Counted from the stretch's first letter, positions 31,922 through 40,278 are shown. The stretch is DNA of 40,336 nt from JAXGMQ01 sp964613055 (GCA_964613055.1 CAZTGD010000017.1:1-40336); one strand, 5' to 3'. The notes: generated by a model not told the origin, from the sequence alone. Numbers and translations are program-made.

Positions 31922-32455
31922 TTAAACCTCTGTACCAAACATCTGAGCAACTGATATACCTCTTGACCTCGCATATTCCTTAGGTTCTTTGAGGTCACGA
32001 ATGGCTTTGAGTGTTGTTTTTGCAAGGTTCATGGCATTTGACGATCCGTGAGATTTGCTGATGACATCCTTCAATCCAGCTTTCTCAAGAACCATTCTAA
32101 CAACACCACCAGCTATGATACCAGTTCCTGGAACCGCTGGTGCCAGATACACCTTTGTGCCTCCAGTACGGGAGACGATGTCGTGAGGTATTGTGGTACC
32201 TCGGATTGGTACCTTTACCATATCTCTTTTTGCTTTGGTGACAGCTTTTCGAATCGCCATTGGAATCTCTTTCGCCTTACCAAGCGCAACTCCCACGGTT
32301 CCTTCATCTTTGTTACCAACAACGACGAGTACCCTGAAGCGCATCCTCTTTCCGCCCTTGACCGTTTTGCTGACTCTGTCGATCTTTACAATCTGTTCTT
32401 CAAACGGATCGTTTTCATCTTTTCCAAGTCTTCTTTTATCTCTGTTCTCCGCCAT
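31922..32455 (-). CDS. rpsE: 30S ribosomal protein S5
   Basis: Accuracy-related protein of the small subunit. The 177 residues show the dsRBD-like N-domain VSKTVKGGKRMRFRVLVVVGN and the C-domain GTGIIAGGVVRMVLEKAGLKDV and KSHGSSNAMNLAKTTLKAI. A charged ~20-residue N-terminal extension precedes the core. Starts 16 nt after rplR; rplO follows by 1 nt. Confidence 0.97.
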   Translation of the reverse strand: MAENRDKRRLGKDENDPFEEQIVKIDRVSKTVKGGKRMRFRVLVVVGNKDEGTVGVALGKAKEIPMAIRKAVTKAKRDMVKVPIRGTTIPHDIVSRTGGTKVYLAPAVPGTGIIAGGVVRMVLEKAGLKDVISKSHGSSNAMNLAKTTLKAIRDLKEPKEYARSRGISVAQMFGTEV

Positions 32456-32471
32456 TTAAGAATCTCCTGTC

Positions 32472-32828
32472 TTAGAACTTGAGTCCAGCTTCACGTGCCG
32501 CATCAGCAAATGCCTTTATGCGTCCGTGATAGAGATAGCCAGAACGGTCAAATACCACTGTGTCTATACCAATCGATAGTGTTCTTTCAGCGATCAGTTT
32601 TCCGATTTTTTTTGCGGTCTCGATGTTCTTGCCTGAGATATCAACATTTTGGGTAGTGCTAGCAGACACAATCGTTTTGCTGGAAACATCATCGATCACC
32701 TGCGCGGAAATATGCTTCAGACTTCTAAAGATGGTCAGTCTGGGTCTCTCAGCAGTACCCCGTATCTTCTTCCTGATTGTTCGTTTTCTACGGAGTCTTT
32801 CCCTATTCCTGTTGTATTGATCGCTCAT
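32472..32828 (-). CDS. rplR: 50S ribosomal protein L18
   Basis: 5S rRNA-binding protein of 118 residues. RKRTIRKKIRGTAERPRLTIFRSLKHISAQVIDD and the C-terminal DRSGYLYHGRIKAFADAAREAGLKF are family hallmarks. Starts 1 nt after rplF. Nothing unusual. Confidence 0.97.
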   Translation of the reverse strand: MSDQYNRNRERLRRKRTIRKKIRGTAERPRLTIFRSLKHISAQVIDDVSSKTIVSASTTQNVDISGKNIETAKKIGKLIAERTLSIGIDTVVFDRSGYLYHGRIKAFADAAREAGLKF

Positions 32829-32829
32829 A

Positions 32830-33387
32830 TTACTCTCCTGCCGCCATTGTCTTGCCGCTCTTGCGCTTGATGTATTCGTCTTTGTACTTGATTCCCTTTG
32901 CCTTGTATGGATCGGGGGTTCTCAACTGGCGAATATCTCTGGCGAAAGCTCCAACTGTCTCTTTGTTTGCGCCAGATATTTCAATTCTATTCTCTTTGGG
33001 TGTTTCACACGTAACACCTTCGGGGATATTCATTTCTACTGGGTGAGAGTATCCAACATTGATTACGATCTGCTTGCCTTGCGCTTGCGCCTTATATCCA
33101 ACACCGTTGATCAAGAGTACCTTTGTGAAACCCTTTGATACACCCTCAATCATGTTTGAGATGTGTGATGCAGTGGTACCATGAAGCTGTTTGTCCTGCT
33201 TGAGTTCTGAGGTTCTCTTGACGTTTATTATTCCATCATTCTGTTCAATGACAATTGAAGGTCTGAATGTGCGTTCTAGTACATCATTCTTTCCCTTTAC
33301 AGTGACCTTTTGGCCAAGGGGTGTTTTGGATATTGTAACTTCGACACCTTTAGGGATTGCTATTGGTTTATTGCCTATTCGTGACAT
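32830..33387 (-). CDS. rplF: 50S ribosomal protein L6
   Basis: A 185-aa protein near the sarcin-ricin loop. ATG 33387 (MSRIGNKPIAIPKGVEVTIS) is preferred over an upstream ATG at 33402 because AGGAGG lies between the two. The conserved C-terminal RTPDPYKAKGIKYKDEYIKRKSGK is present. It starts 8 nt after rpsH. Confidence 0.97.
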   Translation of the reverse strand: MSRIGNKPIAIPKGVEVTISKTPLGQKVTVKGKNDVLERTFRPSIVIEQNDGIINVKRTSELKQDKQLHGTTASHISNMIEGVSKGFTKVLLINGVGYKAQAQGKQIVINVGYSHPVEMNIPEGVTCETPKENRIEISGANKETVGAFARDIRQLRTPDPYKAKGIKYKDEYIKRKSGKTMAAGE

Positions 33388-33395
33388 TGTTCCTC

Positions 33396-33797
33396 CTACC
33401 AAACGGCGATCAGCGCTTCACCGCCCTGTTTCATCTTTCTCGCCTGGTGATCCGTCATCAAACCTTTCGATGTGGACATCACGATTACTCCCATCCCTCT
33501 GAGTATCTTTGGGATTCTGTCGTGCTTGTAGTATGTCCTTCGACCACACTTACTGACTCTCTTGATACCAGAGATAACAGGGTTTTTATTACCCCTATAC
33601 TTCATAAAAACCTTCAGGTCCTTCATGGGTGAAGACTCGTTATCAAGTATCTTGTAGTCATTTATAAAACCGGTCTCCTTGAGCACACGTGCTAACTCTA
33701 CCTTGAGCTTGGAATGTGGAATACTGGTTGATGTCATATTGACCATTCCCGCATTCCTTATTCTGGTAATCATATCTGCTATGGGATCTATTATCAT
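33396..33797 (-). CDS. rpsH: 30S ribosomal protein S8
   Basis: Primary 16S-binding protein, 133 residues. It begins with IDPIADMITRIRNAGMVNMTSTSIPHS, and the conserved C-terminal STSKGLMTDHQARKMKQGGEALIAVW is intact. Located 12 nt after rpsN. In E. coli S8 regulates the spc operon; no regulatory target was examined here. Confidence 0.97.
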   Translation of the reverse strand: MIIDPIADMITRIRNAGMVNMTSTSIPHSKLKVELARVLKETGFINDYKILDNESSPMKDLKVFMKYRGNKNPVISGIKRVSKCGRRTYYKHDRIPKILRGMGVIVMSTSKGLMTDHQARKMKQGGEALIAVW

Positions 33798-33809
33798 TTC
33801 AGACTCCTC

Positions 33810-33995
33810 CTACCATGACGCCTTTACGAGCCCTGGAATCTTGCCTTCATTGGCCAGTTTACGTAGGCAAAGCCTGCACAAACCAAACTTCCTGTAATAA
33901 GCACGAGGACGACCACAGATCATACACCTGTTGACCTTACGGGATGAGTATTTTGGTTTTTTCTTTGCTTTATTAATCAACGCTAATCTTGCCAT
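33810..33995 (-). CDS. rpsN: 30S ribosomal protein S14, type Z
   Basis: The short zinc-binding form of S14, 61 residues, with CMICGRPRAYYRKFGLCRLC giving the Cys4 site. The end LANEGKIPGLVKASW is canonical. This form is typical of Firmicutes, Actinobacteria, Thermotogota and other deep lineages, and not of most Proteobacteria. Starts 2 nt after rplE. Confidence 0.97.
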   Translation of the reverse strand: MARLALINKAKKKPKYSSRKVNRCMICGRPRAYYRKFGLCRLCLRKLANEGKIPGLVKASW

Positions 33996-33997
33996 AA

Positions 33998-34654
33998 CTA
34001 CTCCTTGTCCTCTCTGAATGGAATGCCGATAAGCCTTAGAAGCTCTTTCGACTCTTCGTCTGTTTGAGCTGTGGTAACAAAGGTAACATTGAAACCACGA
34101 GTTTTGTCAACCTTATCATAATCTATCTCGGGGAAAATGAGCTGTTCCCTGATGCCAAATGTGTAGTTACCCCTGCCATCGAAGGCGTTTGGTGACAGCC
34201 CCTTGAAGTCTCTAATCCTTGGAAGCGCTTCCTCGATAAGCTTCTTGATAAAGGAGTACATCCTATTACCACGCAAGGTTACCATGCAACCTATAGGCAT
34301 CTCTTCCCTGAGTTTGAAGTTAGCAATCGATTTCTTTGCCCTTTTTATAACGGGTCTCTGACCAGTGATTGTAAATATTTCATCGACTGTCGAATCAAGC
34401 GCTTTTGGATTGTATGTAACCTCACCAACACCCCTGTTGAAGACAACCTTTGTGATCTTGGGTAACTGCATGGGGGTATCGTACCCAAATTTCTCCATCA
34501 AGGCTGGGCAAACATCATTCAGGTACTTCTCCTGCATATCAGATCTTGAAAATGATTTTGTCTTGATCTTTGCAGAGATTCCACCCTTTGACACTGCTGA
34601 CTTTTTGGATTCTGATTCTTTTTTCTTGGGTGCTTTTTTCTTGTTTACTGCCAT
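33998..34654 (-). CDS. rplE: 50S ribosomal protein L5 with Lys-rich N-terminal extension
   Basis: 5S rRNA-binding protein. The usual family N-terminus corresponds to MQEKYLNDVCPALMEKFGYD, here at residue 40, so the 218-aa product has ~39 extra residues rich in Lys and Ser (KKKAPKKKESESKK). GAGGTAAG 8 nt before ATG 34654 supports the long start, and ATG at residue 40 has no such site. The core motifs TGQRPVIKRAKKSIANFKLRE and GLSPNAFDGRGNYTFGIREQ are intact. Confidence 0.93.
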   Translation of the reverse strand: MAVNKKKAPKKKESESKKSAVSKGGISAKIKTKSFSRSDMQEKYLNDVCPALMEKFGYDTPMQLPKITKVVFNRGVGEVTYNPKALDSTVDEIFTITGQRPVIKRAKKSIANFKLREEMPIGCMVTLRGNRMYSFIKKLIEEALPRIRDFKGLSPNAFDGRGNYTFGIREQLIFPEIDYDKVDKTRGFNVTFVTTAQTDEESKELLRLIGIPFREDKE

Positions 34655-34665
34655 TACATCTTACC

Positions 34666-35010
34666 TCAAATCTTATCTATCAACTCGCCACATTTGCGAC
34701 ACTTTCGAATATGTTTGCCGTTTGGCAGTTCCCTGTGTCCAATTCTTGTGGGTTGTTTACAGTTGGGGCATACAAGCATCACATTGGAACGATGCATGGG
34801 TGCTTCGAGTTCGATAAAATCTCTCTCGTTGGTCCTTCGGTTGACACTGACCTTCTTTATCCAGTTGGCACCTTCAACAATGATTCGGTTCTTCTTGTTA
34901 CTCGACAGAACCTGTTTGACTCGTCCTTTGTGTCCTTTTGACTTACCGGATATGACCTTTACGGTATCACCCTTTCTCAAACCAGTTTTCTCTCTTGGTG
35001 CAGTCCTCAT
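34666..35010 (-). CDS. rplX: 50S ribosomal protein L24 (zinc-finger C-terminus)
   Basis: Assembly initiator protein of 114 residues. ATG 35010 is preferred (MRTAPREKTGLRKGDTVKVI) because a strong GGAGGTGG lies just upstream; the longer frame from 35031 would run through it. KOW motif GDTVKVISGKSKGHKGRVKQV is present. The C-terminus has two CxxC pairs (CPNC and CRKC), the zinc form of L24. Lies 1 nt after rplN. Confidence 0.95.
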   Translation of the reverse strand: MRTAPREKTGLRKGDTVKVISGKSKGHKGRVKQVLSSNKKNRIIVEGANWIKKVSVNRRTNERDFIELEAPMHRSNVMLVCPNCKQPTRIGHRELPNGKHIRKCRKCGELIDKI

Positions 35011-35011
35011 G

Positions 35012-35380
35012 CTATACCACCTCCGGTGCAAGGGAAACGATCTTCATATATCCCTTCTCTCGAAGTTCCCTGCATATTGCGCCAAACACCCTTGTGCCTT
35101 TTGGATTACCGTCATCATCGATGATAACCACTGCATTATCATCGAAGCGAAGTCTGGAACCATCGGCCCTGACTATGGGTTGTTTCGTTCTCACAACTAC
35201 AGCTGTCTCAACCGAACCCTTTGGTATTGGGGAATTTGGTATTGCTCTTTTTATTGTGACTCGAACCTTGTCACCAACACGAGCGTCCTTCTTTGCTCCA
35301 ATTCCAAGCGTATTGATAACCTCGGCTATCTTGGCGCCGGAGTTATCCGCTACATTGAGTCTTGAATACTGGATAACCAT
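35012..35380 (-). CDS. rplN: 50S ribosomal protein L14
   Basis: A 122-aa protein contacting 16S rRNA in a subunit bridge. MVIQYSRLNVADNSGAKIAEVI and the C-terminal GTRVFGAICRELREKGYMKIVSLAPEVV are diagnostic. Overlaps rpsQ by 1 nt (TAATG) and precedes rplX by 1 nt. Confidence 0.97.
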   Translation of the reverse strand: MVIQYSRLNVADNSGAKIAEVINTLGIGAKKDARVGDKVRVTIKRAIPNSPIPKGSVETAVVVRTKQPIVRADGSRLRFDDNAVVIIDDDGNPKGTRVFGAICRELREKGYMKIVSLAPEVV

Positions 35381-35646
35381 TATAACACCTCAACCTTCGA
35401 GGCTTTTTGAATCACTGAAAGCAATCTGTGTGAACATCGTTTTGAAAGAGGTCTGCAATCAATAAATTCAACCTTGTCCCCTAATCTGGCTTCATTCTTC
35501 TCGTCATGGACAACATACTTCTTGCTTCGCTTGACGCTTTTCTTATAGAGAGGATGCATCACGGATCTGGTCACCTTTACCAGGCAGTTCTTCTGCATCT
35601 TGTCAGAGACCACAACACCCACTCTTGTAATTAATTTCTCGATCAT
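35380..35646 (-). CDS. rpsQ: 30S ribosomal protein S17
   Basis: An 88-aa OB-fold primary 16S-binding protein. TRVGVVVSDKMQKNCLVKVTRSVMHPLYKKSVKRSKKY and FIDCRPLSKRCSHRLLSVIQKA match the family. Overlaps rpmC by 4 nt and rplN by 1 nt. Ordinary. Confidence 0.97.
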   Translation of the reverse strand: MIEKLITRVGVVVSDKMQKNCLVKVTRSVMHPLYKKSVKRSKKYVVHDEKNEARLGDKVEFIDCRPLSKRCSHRLLSVIQKASKVEVL

Positions 35647-35843
35647 TCCTGAGCCTCCAGATCTTTCTGGTGTATGTAGGTCTTCAAACGAGCGATATCT
35701 CGTCTATACTCTCGAATCTTCATACCCTTATCAAGCTGGCCATTCCTGTGATCGAAGAGAAGCTTGGCCATCTCAGACTCAATTCTTTCAAGCGCTTTCT
35801 CCTTTTCGATCTTACTCATACCCAGAATTTTATACTTCTTCAT
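35643..35843 (-). CDS. rpmC: 50S ribosomal protein L29
   Basis: A 66-aa two-helix protein at the exit tunnel, where trigger factor and SRP dock. LGMSKIEKEKALERIESEMAKLLFDHRNGQLDKGMKIREYRRDIARLKT fits the family, including the final IARLKT block. Overlaps rplP and rpsQ by 4 nt each (ATGA). Confidence 0.95.
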   Translation of the reverse strand: MKKYKILGMSKIEKEKALERIESEMAKLLFDHRNGQLDKGMKIREYRRDIARLKTYIHQKDLEAQE

Positions 35844-36268
35844 AGCCTTATCTCTTTCTCAAGGGTCCTGCTCATGAAACGAGATCTGATTGGGAGCTTT
35901 GAACCAGCTATTCTGACAGCTTCTCTTGCTATCTCTGGTGTGCACCCAGTGAACTCCATCAGGATCCGACCTGGTTTGACAACCGCCACCCAGTAGTCAG
36001 TATCCGCTTTTCCCTTGCCCATTCTGGTTTCAAGAGGTTTTTTGGAGATCGGTTTGTCAGGGAATATCCTCGTCCATATCCTTCCTGTACTACTCAGACG
36101 AGATGTTATAACAAGACGTAACGCTTCGATCTGTCTGGCGGTTATCCAAGAACATTCCATCGCCTGAATACCATACTCACCAAACGTGATGTTATTCCCG
36201 CCTTTAGAGCGACCTCGCATCCTGCCTCTCTGTTGTTTTCTGAATTTGGTTCTTTCTGGTTGTAACAT
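35840..36268 (-). CDS. rplP: 50S ribosomal protein L16
   Basis: A 142-aa protein near the A-site and the peptidyl-transferase centre. RTKFRKQQRGRMRGRSKGGNN, ITARQIEALRLVITSRL, RIFPDKPISKKPLETRMGKGK and WVAVVKPGRILMEFTG are canonical. Starts 10 nt after rpsC. Confidence 0.97.
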   Translation of the reverse strand: MLQPERTKFRKQQRGRMRGRSKGGNNITFGEYGIQAMECSWITARQIEALRLVITSRLSSTGRIWTRIFPDKPISKKPLETRMGKGKADTDYWVAVVKPGRILMEFTGCTPEIAREAVRIAGSKLPIRSRFMSRTLEKEIRL

Positions 36269-36278
36269 AATAGCCTTC

Positions 36279-36932
36279 CTATTTCAGGGAGTATGGACCA
36301 TTGGTCTGTTTGTCACCTTTGTAAACCCATACCTTTATCCCAATAACACCAAATTTTGTTATCACATGCTTGATGTGGTAATCTATGTCCGCTTTCAGAG
36401 TATGAAGAGGTACTCGACCTTCTCTGAACCATTCTGATCTAGCAATATCCGCACCATTGAGTCTACCAGAAGCCATGATTTTAATCCCTTTTGCTCCTGC
36501 TCTCATTGCTCTGGTTATGGACTGTTTCATCGCTCTTTTGTAAGCAACCCTTCGCTCAATCTGAGTTCCGATCCATTCCGAAATCAACTTGGCTGAGATA
36601 TCTGGTTGTCTAACCTCTACAATGTCAAGTTTTACACCTTTCGCGTTTGTAACTGACTGTATTTGAGCTTTGAGTTTATCAGCGGTTGTACCCTTCCTTC
36701 CAATAACAATACCCGGCTTTGAAGTCCTTAGGATAACTCGCACTCGACCCGCTCTGCGCTCGATAATGGTTTCGGCAATACCAGCTTCGTCTCCGAGTTT
36801 GTCTACTATCTTTCTAATCTCGAGATCCTCAGCGAGGTTATTCTTGAAATCACCATCACTGGCAAACCAATTCGATCTCCATGGATAGATGATACCGAGT
36901 CTGAATCCGTATGGATGAACTTTCTGACCCAT
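36279..36932 (-). CDS. rpsC: 30S ribosomal protein S3
   Basis: A 217-aa protein lining the mRNA entry channel. ATG 36932 (MGQKVHPYGFRLGIIYPW) is chosen because it gives the family N-terminus and lies 1 nt after rplV; a longer frame begins inside rplV. KH domain GRKGTTADKLKAQIQ and the C-terminal GRLNGADIARSEWFREGRVPLHTLKADIDY are conserved. Confidence 0.96.
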   Translation of the reverse strand: MGQKVHPYGFRLGIIYPWRSNWFASDGDFKNNLAEDLEIRKIVDKLGDEAGIAETIIERRAGRVRVILRTSKPGIVIGRKGTTADKLKAQIQSVTNAKGVKLDIVEVRQPDISAKLISEWIGTQIERRVAYKRAMKQSITRAMRAGAKGIKIMASGRLNGADIARSEWFREGRVPLHTLKADIDYHIKHVITKFGVIGIKVWVYKGDKQTNGPYSLK

Positions 36933-36933
36933 G

Positions 36934-37275
36934 TTATACCCCCTCGACTGAGTCAACTACTACCTTTATGTGGCTGGTTCTTCTCTTTATTATGTCTGCT
37001 CTTCCCATTCCTCGAGGAAGCATCTTTCTCCATGGCTTGCCCATATCGATAACAGCTTCTTGTACGTAGAGCGTATCGGGACTCATTTCGAAGTTATTGA
37101 CAGCATTCGCTTTTGCAGACAACATTACTTTTAGAATGAGACGTGCCGCTTTGTGAGGTAACGAAAGAAGAATAGCTTCGGCTTCATCGATTGTTCTGTT
37201 TCGAATCATACCAATGACTTTCCTGGCTTTTTGAGGGGCTATCATAGCGTGTTTATGTATTGCATGTACCTTCAT
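36934..37275 (-). CDS. rplV: 50S ribosomal protein L22
   Basis: A 113-aa protein whose hairpin lines the exit tunnel and affects macrolide binding. APQKARKVIGMIRNRTIDEAEAILLSLPHKAARLILKVMLSAKANAVNN and the hairpin GKPWRKMLPRGMGRADIIKRRTSHIKVVV are typical. Starts 8 nt after rpsS. Confidence 0.97.
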   Translation of the reverse strand: MKVHAIHKHAMIAPQKARKVIGMIRNRTIDEAEAILLSLPHKAARLILKVMLSAKANAVNNFEMSPDTLYVQEAVIDMGKPWRKMLPRGMGRADIIKRRTSHIKVVVDSVEGV

Positions 37276-37283
37276 CTCTACCT

Positions 37284-37574
37284 CTATTTCTTAGCTGTGG
37301 AGCGTTCGGTCGATCTTCTGTGACCTCTGAAGATCCTCGTGTGTGCAAACTCACCCAGCTTGTGTCCAATCATCTGGTTGGTGATGTAGACAGGAACGTG
37401 GTTCTTTCCGTTGTGAACAGCAATTGTAAAACCAACCATATCTTCGGTTATAGATGAGCTTCTGCACCAAACCTTCAAAACCCGCTTCTTGCCGGTCTTT
37501 GCCATCTCCTGAATTCTCTTTTGCAGTCTCTGATCAACGTATGGTCCTTTTTTGCTTGATCTACTCATGCCCAA
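37284..37574 (-). CDS. rpsS: 30S ribosomal protein S19
   Basis: A 96-aa small-subunit head protein. SRSSKKGPYVDQRLQKRI, WCRSSSITEDMVGFTIAVHNGK and IGHKLGEFAHTRIFRGHR are diagnostic. Starts 3 nt after rplB. Confidence 0.97.
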   Translation of the reverse strand: MGMSRSSKKGPYVDQRLQKRIQEMAKTGKKRVLKVWCRSSSITEDMVGFTIAVHNGKNHVPVYITNQMIGHKLGEFAHTRIFRGHRRSTERSTAKK

Positions 37575-37577
37575 CCC

Positions 37578-38411
37578 CTATCTCTTTCCAGCATCTCTAC
37601 GCCTGACTATGAATTTGTTGGTGGATTTGTTTCTCTTCCTCGTTCTATACCCTCGAGTGGGTTTACCCCACGGGGTAAGTGGTCCGGGATGCCCCGTAGG
37701 AGCCTTTCCAGTTCCACCACCATGCGGGTGATCGATCGGGTTCATCGCGGCGCCTCTGACCTTCGGACGCTTTCCACGCCATCTATTAGCACCAGCCTTA
37801 CCTAGCTTGACTTTGTTATGGTCAATATTCGACACCACTCCGATAGTTGCACGGCAATCAGCTTTTACATACCTAACCTCGTTGCTTGGAAGTCGAACCA
37901 TGCACATATCGCCTTCTTTTGCAAGTAACTGGGCTGAACCACCAGCTGATCGAACAATGACTCCACCCTTTCCAGGGATCAACTCAAGATTGTGTATAAT
38001 TGTACCAAGAGGAAGCCTTTTTAGTGGGAGGGAGTTGCCCGGCTTGATATCAACATCTTCACCACTCTGAACCGTATCTCCGACCTTAACTCCTGATGGT
38101 GCAAGGATATACCTTTTATCACCATCCAGATAGTTAATGAGGGCGATGAATGCAGAACGATTGGGATCATACTCAATCGTCGCAATCTTACCTGGCACCA
38201 TCTTGTCTCGCTTGAAATCTATCATACGATAAGTACGTTTTGATCCGCCACCACGTCTTCGGACGGCAATCTTACCATTCGAACGTCCAGCTTTCTTCTT
38301 TAATCCCTTTGTCAAGGGCTTATAAGGTTTGTTTGTAGTTATCTCATCGTAAACGAGTGCTACCTTGTGTCTCGTTCCTGGTGATGTTGGTTTATATTTT
38401 CTAACAGCCAT
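37578..38411 (-). CDS. rplB: 50S ribosomal protein L2
   Basis: A 277-aa core protein needed for peptidyl-transferase activity and subunit association. KYKPTSPGTRHKVALVYDEITTNKPYKPLTKGLKK at the N-terminus and MNPIDHPHGGGTGKAPTGHPGPLTPWGKPTRGYRTRKRNKST near the end, including the conserved His of DHPHGGG, identify it. Starts 8 nt after rplW. Confidence 0.98.
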   Translation of the reverse strand: MAVRKYKPTSPGTRHKVALVYDEITTNKPYKPLTKGLKKKAGRSNGKIAVRRRGGGSKRTYRMIDFKRDKMVPGKIATIEYDPNRSAFIALINYLDGDKRYILAPSGVKVGDTVQSGEDVDIKPGNSLPLKRLPLGTIIHNLELIPGKGGVIVRSAGGSAQLLAKEGDMCMVRLPSNEVRYVKADCRATIGVVSNIDHNKVKLGKAGANRWRGKRPKVRGAAMNPIDHPHGGGTGKAPTGHPGPLTPWGKPTRGYRTRKRNKSTNKFIVRRRDAGKR

Positions 38412-38419
38412 AGAAACCC

Positions 38420-38707
38420 CTATTTCTCCATTATCTCTATGCTATGTCCCTTTTTTAAGGTTACAATAGCTTTCTTTATAGGACTGGTCGTTTTAAACGT
38501 TCTTTTGACACGTTTCTTTTTACCGGGGAGTCTACAGATATTCACATCAACAACCTCAACGTTCCATATGGTTTCAATATCCTGCTTGACCCAGCTTGCA
38601 TTGGCTTGCTCAATGATCTGAAAGACATACTTGTTCATTTCCTCGAGAACGGTATTTTTTTCAGAAATCATCGGCTTGATAATCGAAATTCTTCTCTTAT
38701 CCCTCAT
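38420..38707 (-). CDS. rplW: 50S ribosomal protein L23
   Basis: A 95-aa exit-tunnel protein that binds trigger factor and SRP. IIKPMISEKNTVLEEMNKYVFQI, VVDVNICRLPGKKKRVKRTF and SPIKKAIVTLKKGHSIEI match the family. Overlaps rplD by 4 nt and precedes rplB by 8 nt. Confidence 0.97.
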   Translation of the reverse strand: MRDKRRISIIKPMISEKNTVLEEMNKYVFQIIEQANASWVKQDIETIWNVEVVDVNICRLPGKKKRVKRTFKTTSPIKKAIVTLKKGHSIEIMEK

Positions 38708-39327
38708 GCCCAGATCTCCTTCATTCTCTCTACCGCTTCCTTCGTAAAGAGAAGTTTATTACAATGGAGAATTTCTTCTGTTGAAAGCATGGTGTATGGT
38801 CTAGCACTATACTCGCTTGAGTTTGCCAATGCCGTCATAAGATCACCGTTTGATTCAAGATCGTAGACGACCATTGTCTTAGCTGACAGATTGTTTACAC
38901 CAACAGCCTTTAGAGCGGCTTTCAACTTCATCTCGTCAAGAACAACGCCTTCAATTATTTGTGTTGTATCATTCCCAACCATTGATGATAATGCGGAAAA
39001 TAGGGCGTTTCTTCTGACCTTCTTGTTCAAAGAAAAGGAGAATGACCTGGGTTTGGGGCCAAATGTAACACCGCCGCCCTTCCAGATTGGGGAGCGCCTT
39101 GATCCGTGTCTTGCCCTGCCTGTTCCCTTCTGTCTCCATGGCTTCTTACCGCCACCGCGACATTCTGCGCGTGTCCTTGTGGAAGCGGTTCCTCTTCGAT
39201 TCCCAGCTCTAGCCCTAAGAATAGAAGCAAACTCACAGGCTGTACTCCGATCTTGACTCCAGATGGAGCCCGGAACTTCATACTCGCCCGTCCTCTCTCC
39301 TTGATTATTTACAACTGGTATATTCAT
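38704..39327 (-). CDS. rplD: 50S ribosomal protein L4
   Basis: A 207-aa protein with a long loop reaching the exit tunnel. RGTASTRTRAECRGGGKKPWRQKGTGRARHGSRRSPIWKGGGVTFGPKPRSFSFSLNKKVRRNAL is the conserved extended loop. In E. coli L4 regulates the S10 operon; whether it does here is unknown. Starts 8 nt after rplC. Confidence 0.97.
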   Translation of the reverse strand: MNIPVVNNQGERTGEYEVPGSIWSQDRSTACEFASILRARAGNRRGTASTRTRAECRGGGKKPWRQKGTGRARHGSRRSPIWKGGGVTFGPKPRSFSFSLNKKVRRNALFSALSSMVGNDTTQIIEGVVLDEMKLKAALKAVGVNNLSAKTMVVYDLESNGDLMTALANSSEYSARPYTMLSTEEILHCNKLLFTKEAVERMKEIWA

Positions 39328-39335
39328 TGCAATAC

Positions 39336-39956
39336 CTACTTCCCTGTAACTACAACCAGACCACCTTTTGGTCCTGGTACTGGTCCTGCAAGCAAGATCA
39401 GTCCGCTGTCGCCATCAACCTTGACTACCTTAAGATTCTTGACCATCTTATTCTCAAATCCCATGTGACCAGGCATCTTTCTGGCACCCTTCAGTACATG
39501 ACCAGGGGTCAATCGACAACCAAGTGATCCAGTGCGTCTGTGCATCATTGAACCGTGTGCGGCTTCTCCACCCTTGAAGTGGTGTCTCTTGACAACACCA
39601 GCAAAACCATAACCCTTCGATCTTGATCTTACAGCTACCTTCTCACCTGTCTCAAATTGAGTCACATCAAGAGATTTTCCAGGTTCACCTTCCATATCCC
39701 TGAATTCCATCATATGCATGTGAACTGGGAGATCTCGTTTCTCGTAGTATCCCTTAACAGGTTTCTTGATGTAACTTTTTTCAGATTTTGGTTTTTGGTA
39801 ACCAATCTTTATGGCGTTGTAGCCGTTATCTTTTTCGGTTTTGTTATCCAGGATGACATTGTCATAGTTCTGGAGAACGGTAACCATAACGTACCTGTCC
39901 CCTTCCCAGACATTAGTACATCCAATTTTCTTTGTAACAAGGCCTTTACCTGGCAT
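39336..39956 (-). CDS. rplC: 50S ribosomal protein L3
   Basis: A 206-aa core protein reaching the peptidyl-transferase centre. SKGYGFAGVVKRHHFKGGEAAHGSMMHRRTGSLGC and PGHVLKGARKMPGHMGFENKMVKNLKVV are the family core. Begins 13 nt after rpsJ. Normal length. Confidence 0.97.
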   Translation of the reverse strand: MPGKGLVTKKIGCTNVWEGDRYVMVTVLQNYDNVILDNKTEKDNGYNAIKIGYQKPKSEKSYIKKPVKGYYEKRDLPVHMHMMEFRDMEGEPGKSLDVTQFETGEKVAVRSRSKGYGFAGVVKRHHFKGGEAAHGSMMHRRTGSLGCRLTPGHVLKGARKMPGHMGFENKMVKNLKVVKVDGDSGLILLAGPVPGPKGGLVVVTGK

Positions 39957-39969
39957 TGATTACTCTCCT

Positions 39970-40278
39970 CTAAAGCTTTATCTCAATATCAACGCCAGCA
40001 GGCAGGTCGATGTTCATGAGTGCTTTTGTGATATCTTCAGACGGTTCAAAAACGTCAATGAGTCTCTTGTGAACACGCATTTCAAACTGTTCTCTAGAGT
40101 CCTTGTCTACATTTGGAGCTCTAAGAACTGTAAAGACCTGTCTGTGAGTTGGTAATGGTATTGGTCCGGCTAATTCGGCACCAGTCCTTCTTGCTGTTTC
40201 TACGATCTTCGCTACAGATTGATCGAGTATAACATGATCGAAGGCTTTAAGCTTTATTCTCATCTTCTGTGTTGGCAC
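39970..40278 (-). CDS. rpsJ: 30S ribosomal protein S10 (NusE)
   Basis: A 102-aa small-subunit head protein that also acts as NusE with NusB. MRIKLKAFDHVILDQSVAKIVETARRTGAELAGPIPLPTHRQVFTVLRAPNVDKDSREQFEMRVHKRLIDV matches closely. Starts just after the tuf stop, the common tuf-rpsJ arrangement. No promoter is seen in front of it, so the operon is entered from tuf or further upstream. Confidence 0.97.
   Translation of the reverse strand: MPTQKMRIKLKAFDHVILDQSVAKIVETARRTGAELAGPIPLPTHRQVFTVLRAPNVDKDSREQFEMRVHKRLIDVFEPSEDITKALMNIDLPAGVDIEIKL

Noticed and set aside
31921..32025. N-terminal extension of L15 into rpsE
   Set aside because: Overlaps rpsE coding sequence; the standard L15 N-terminus starts at 31920.
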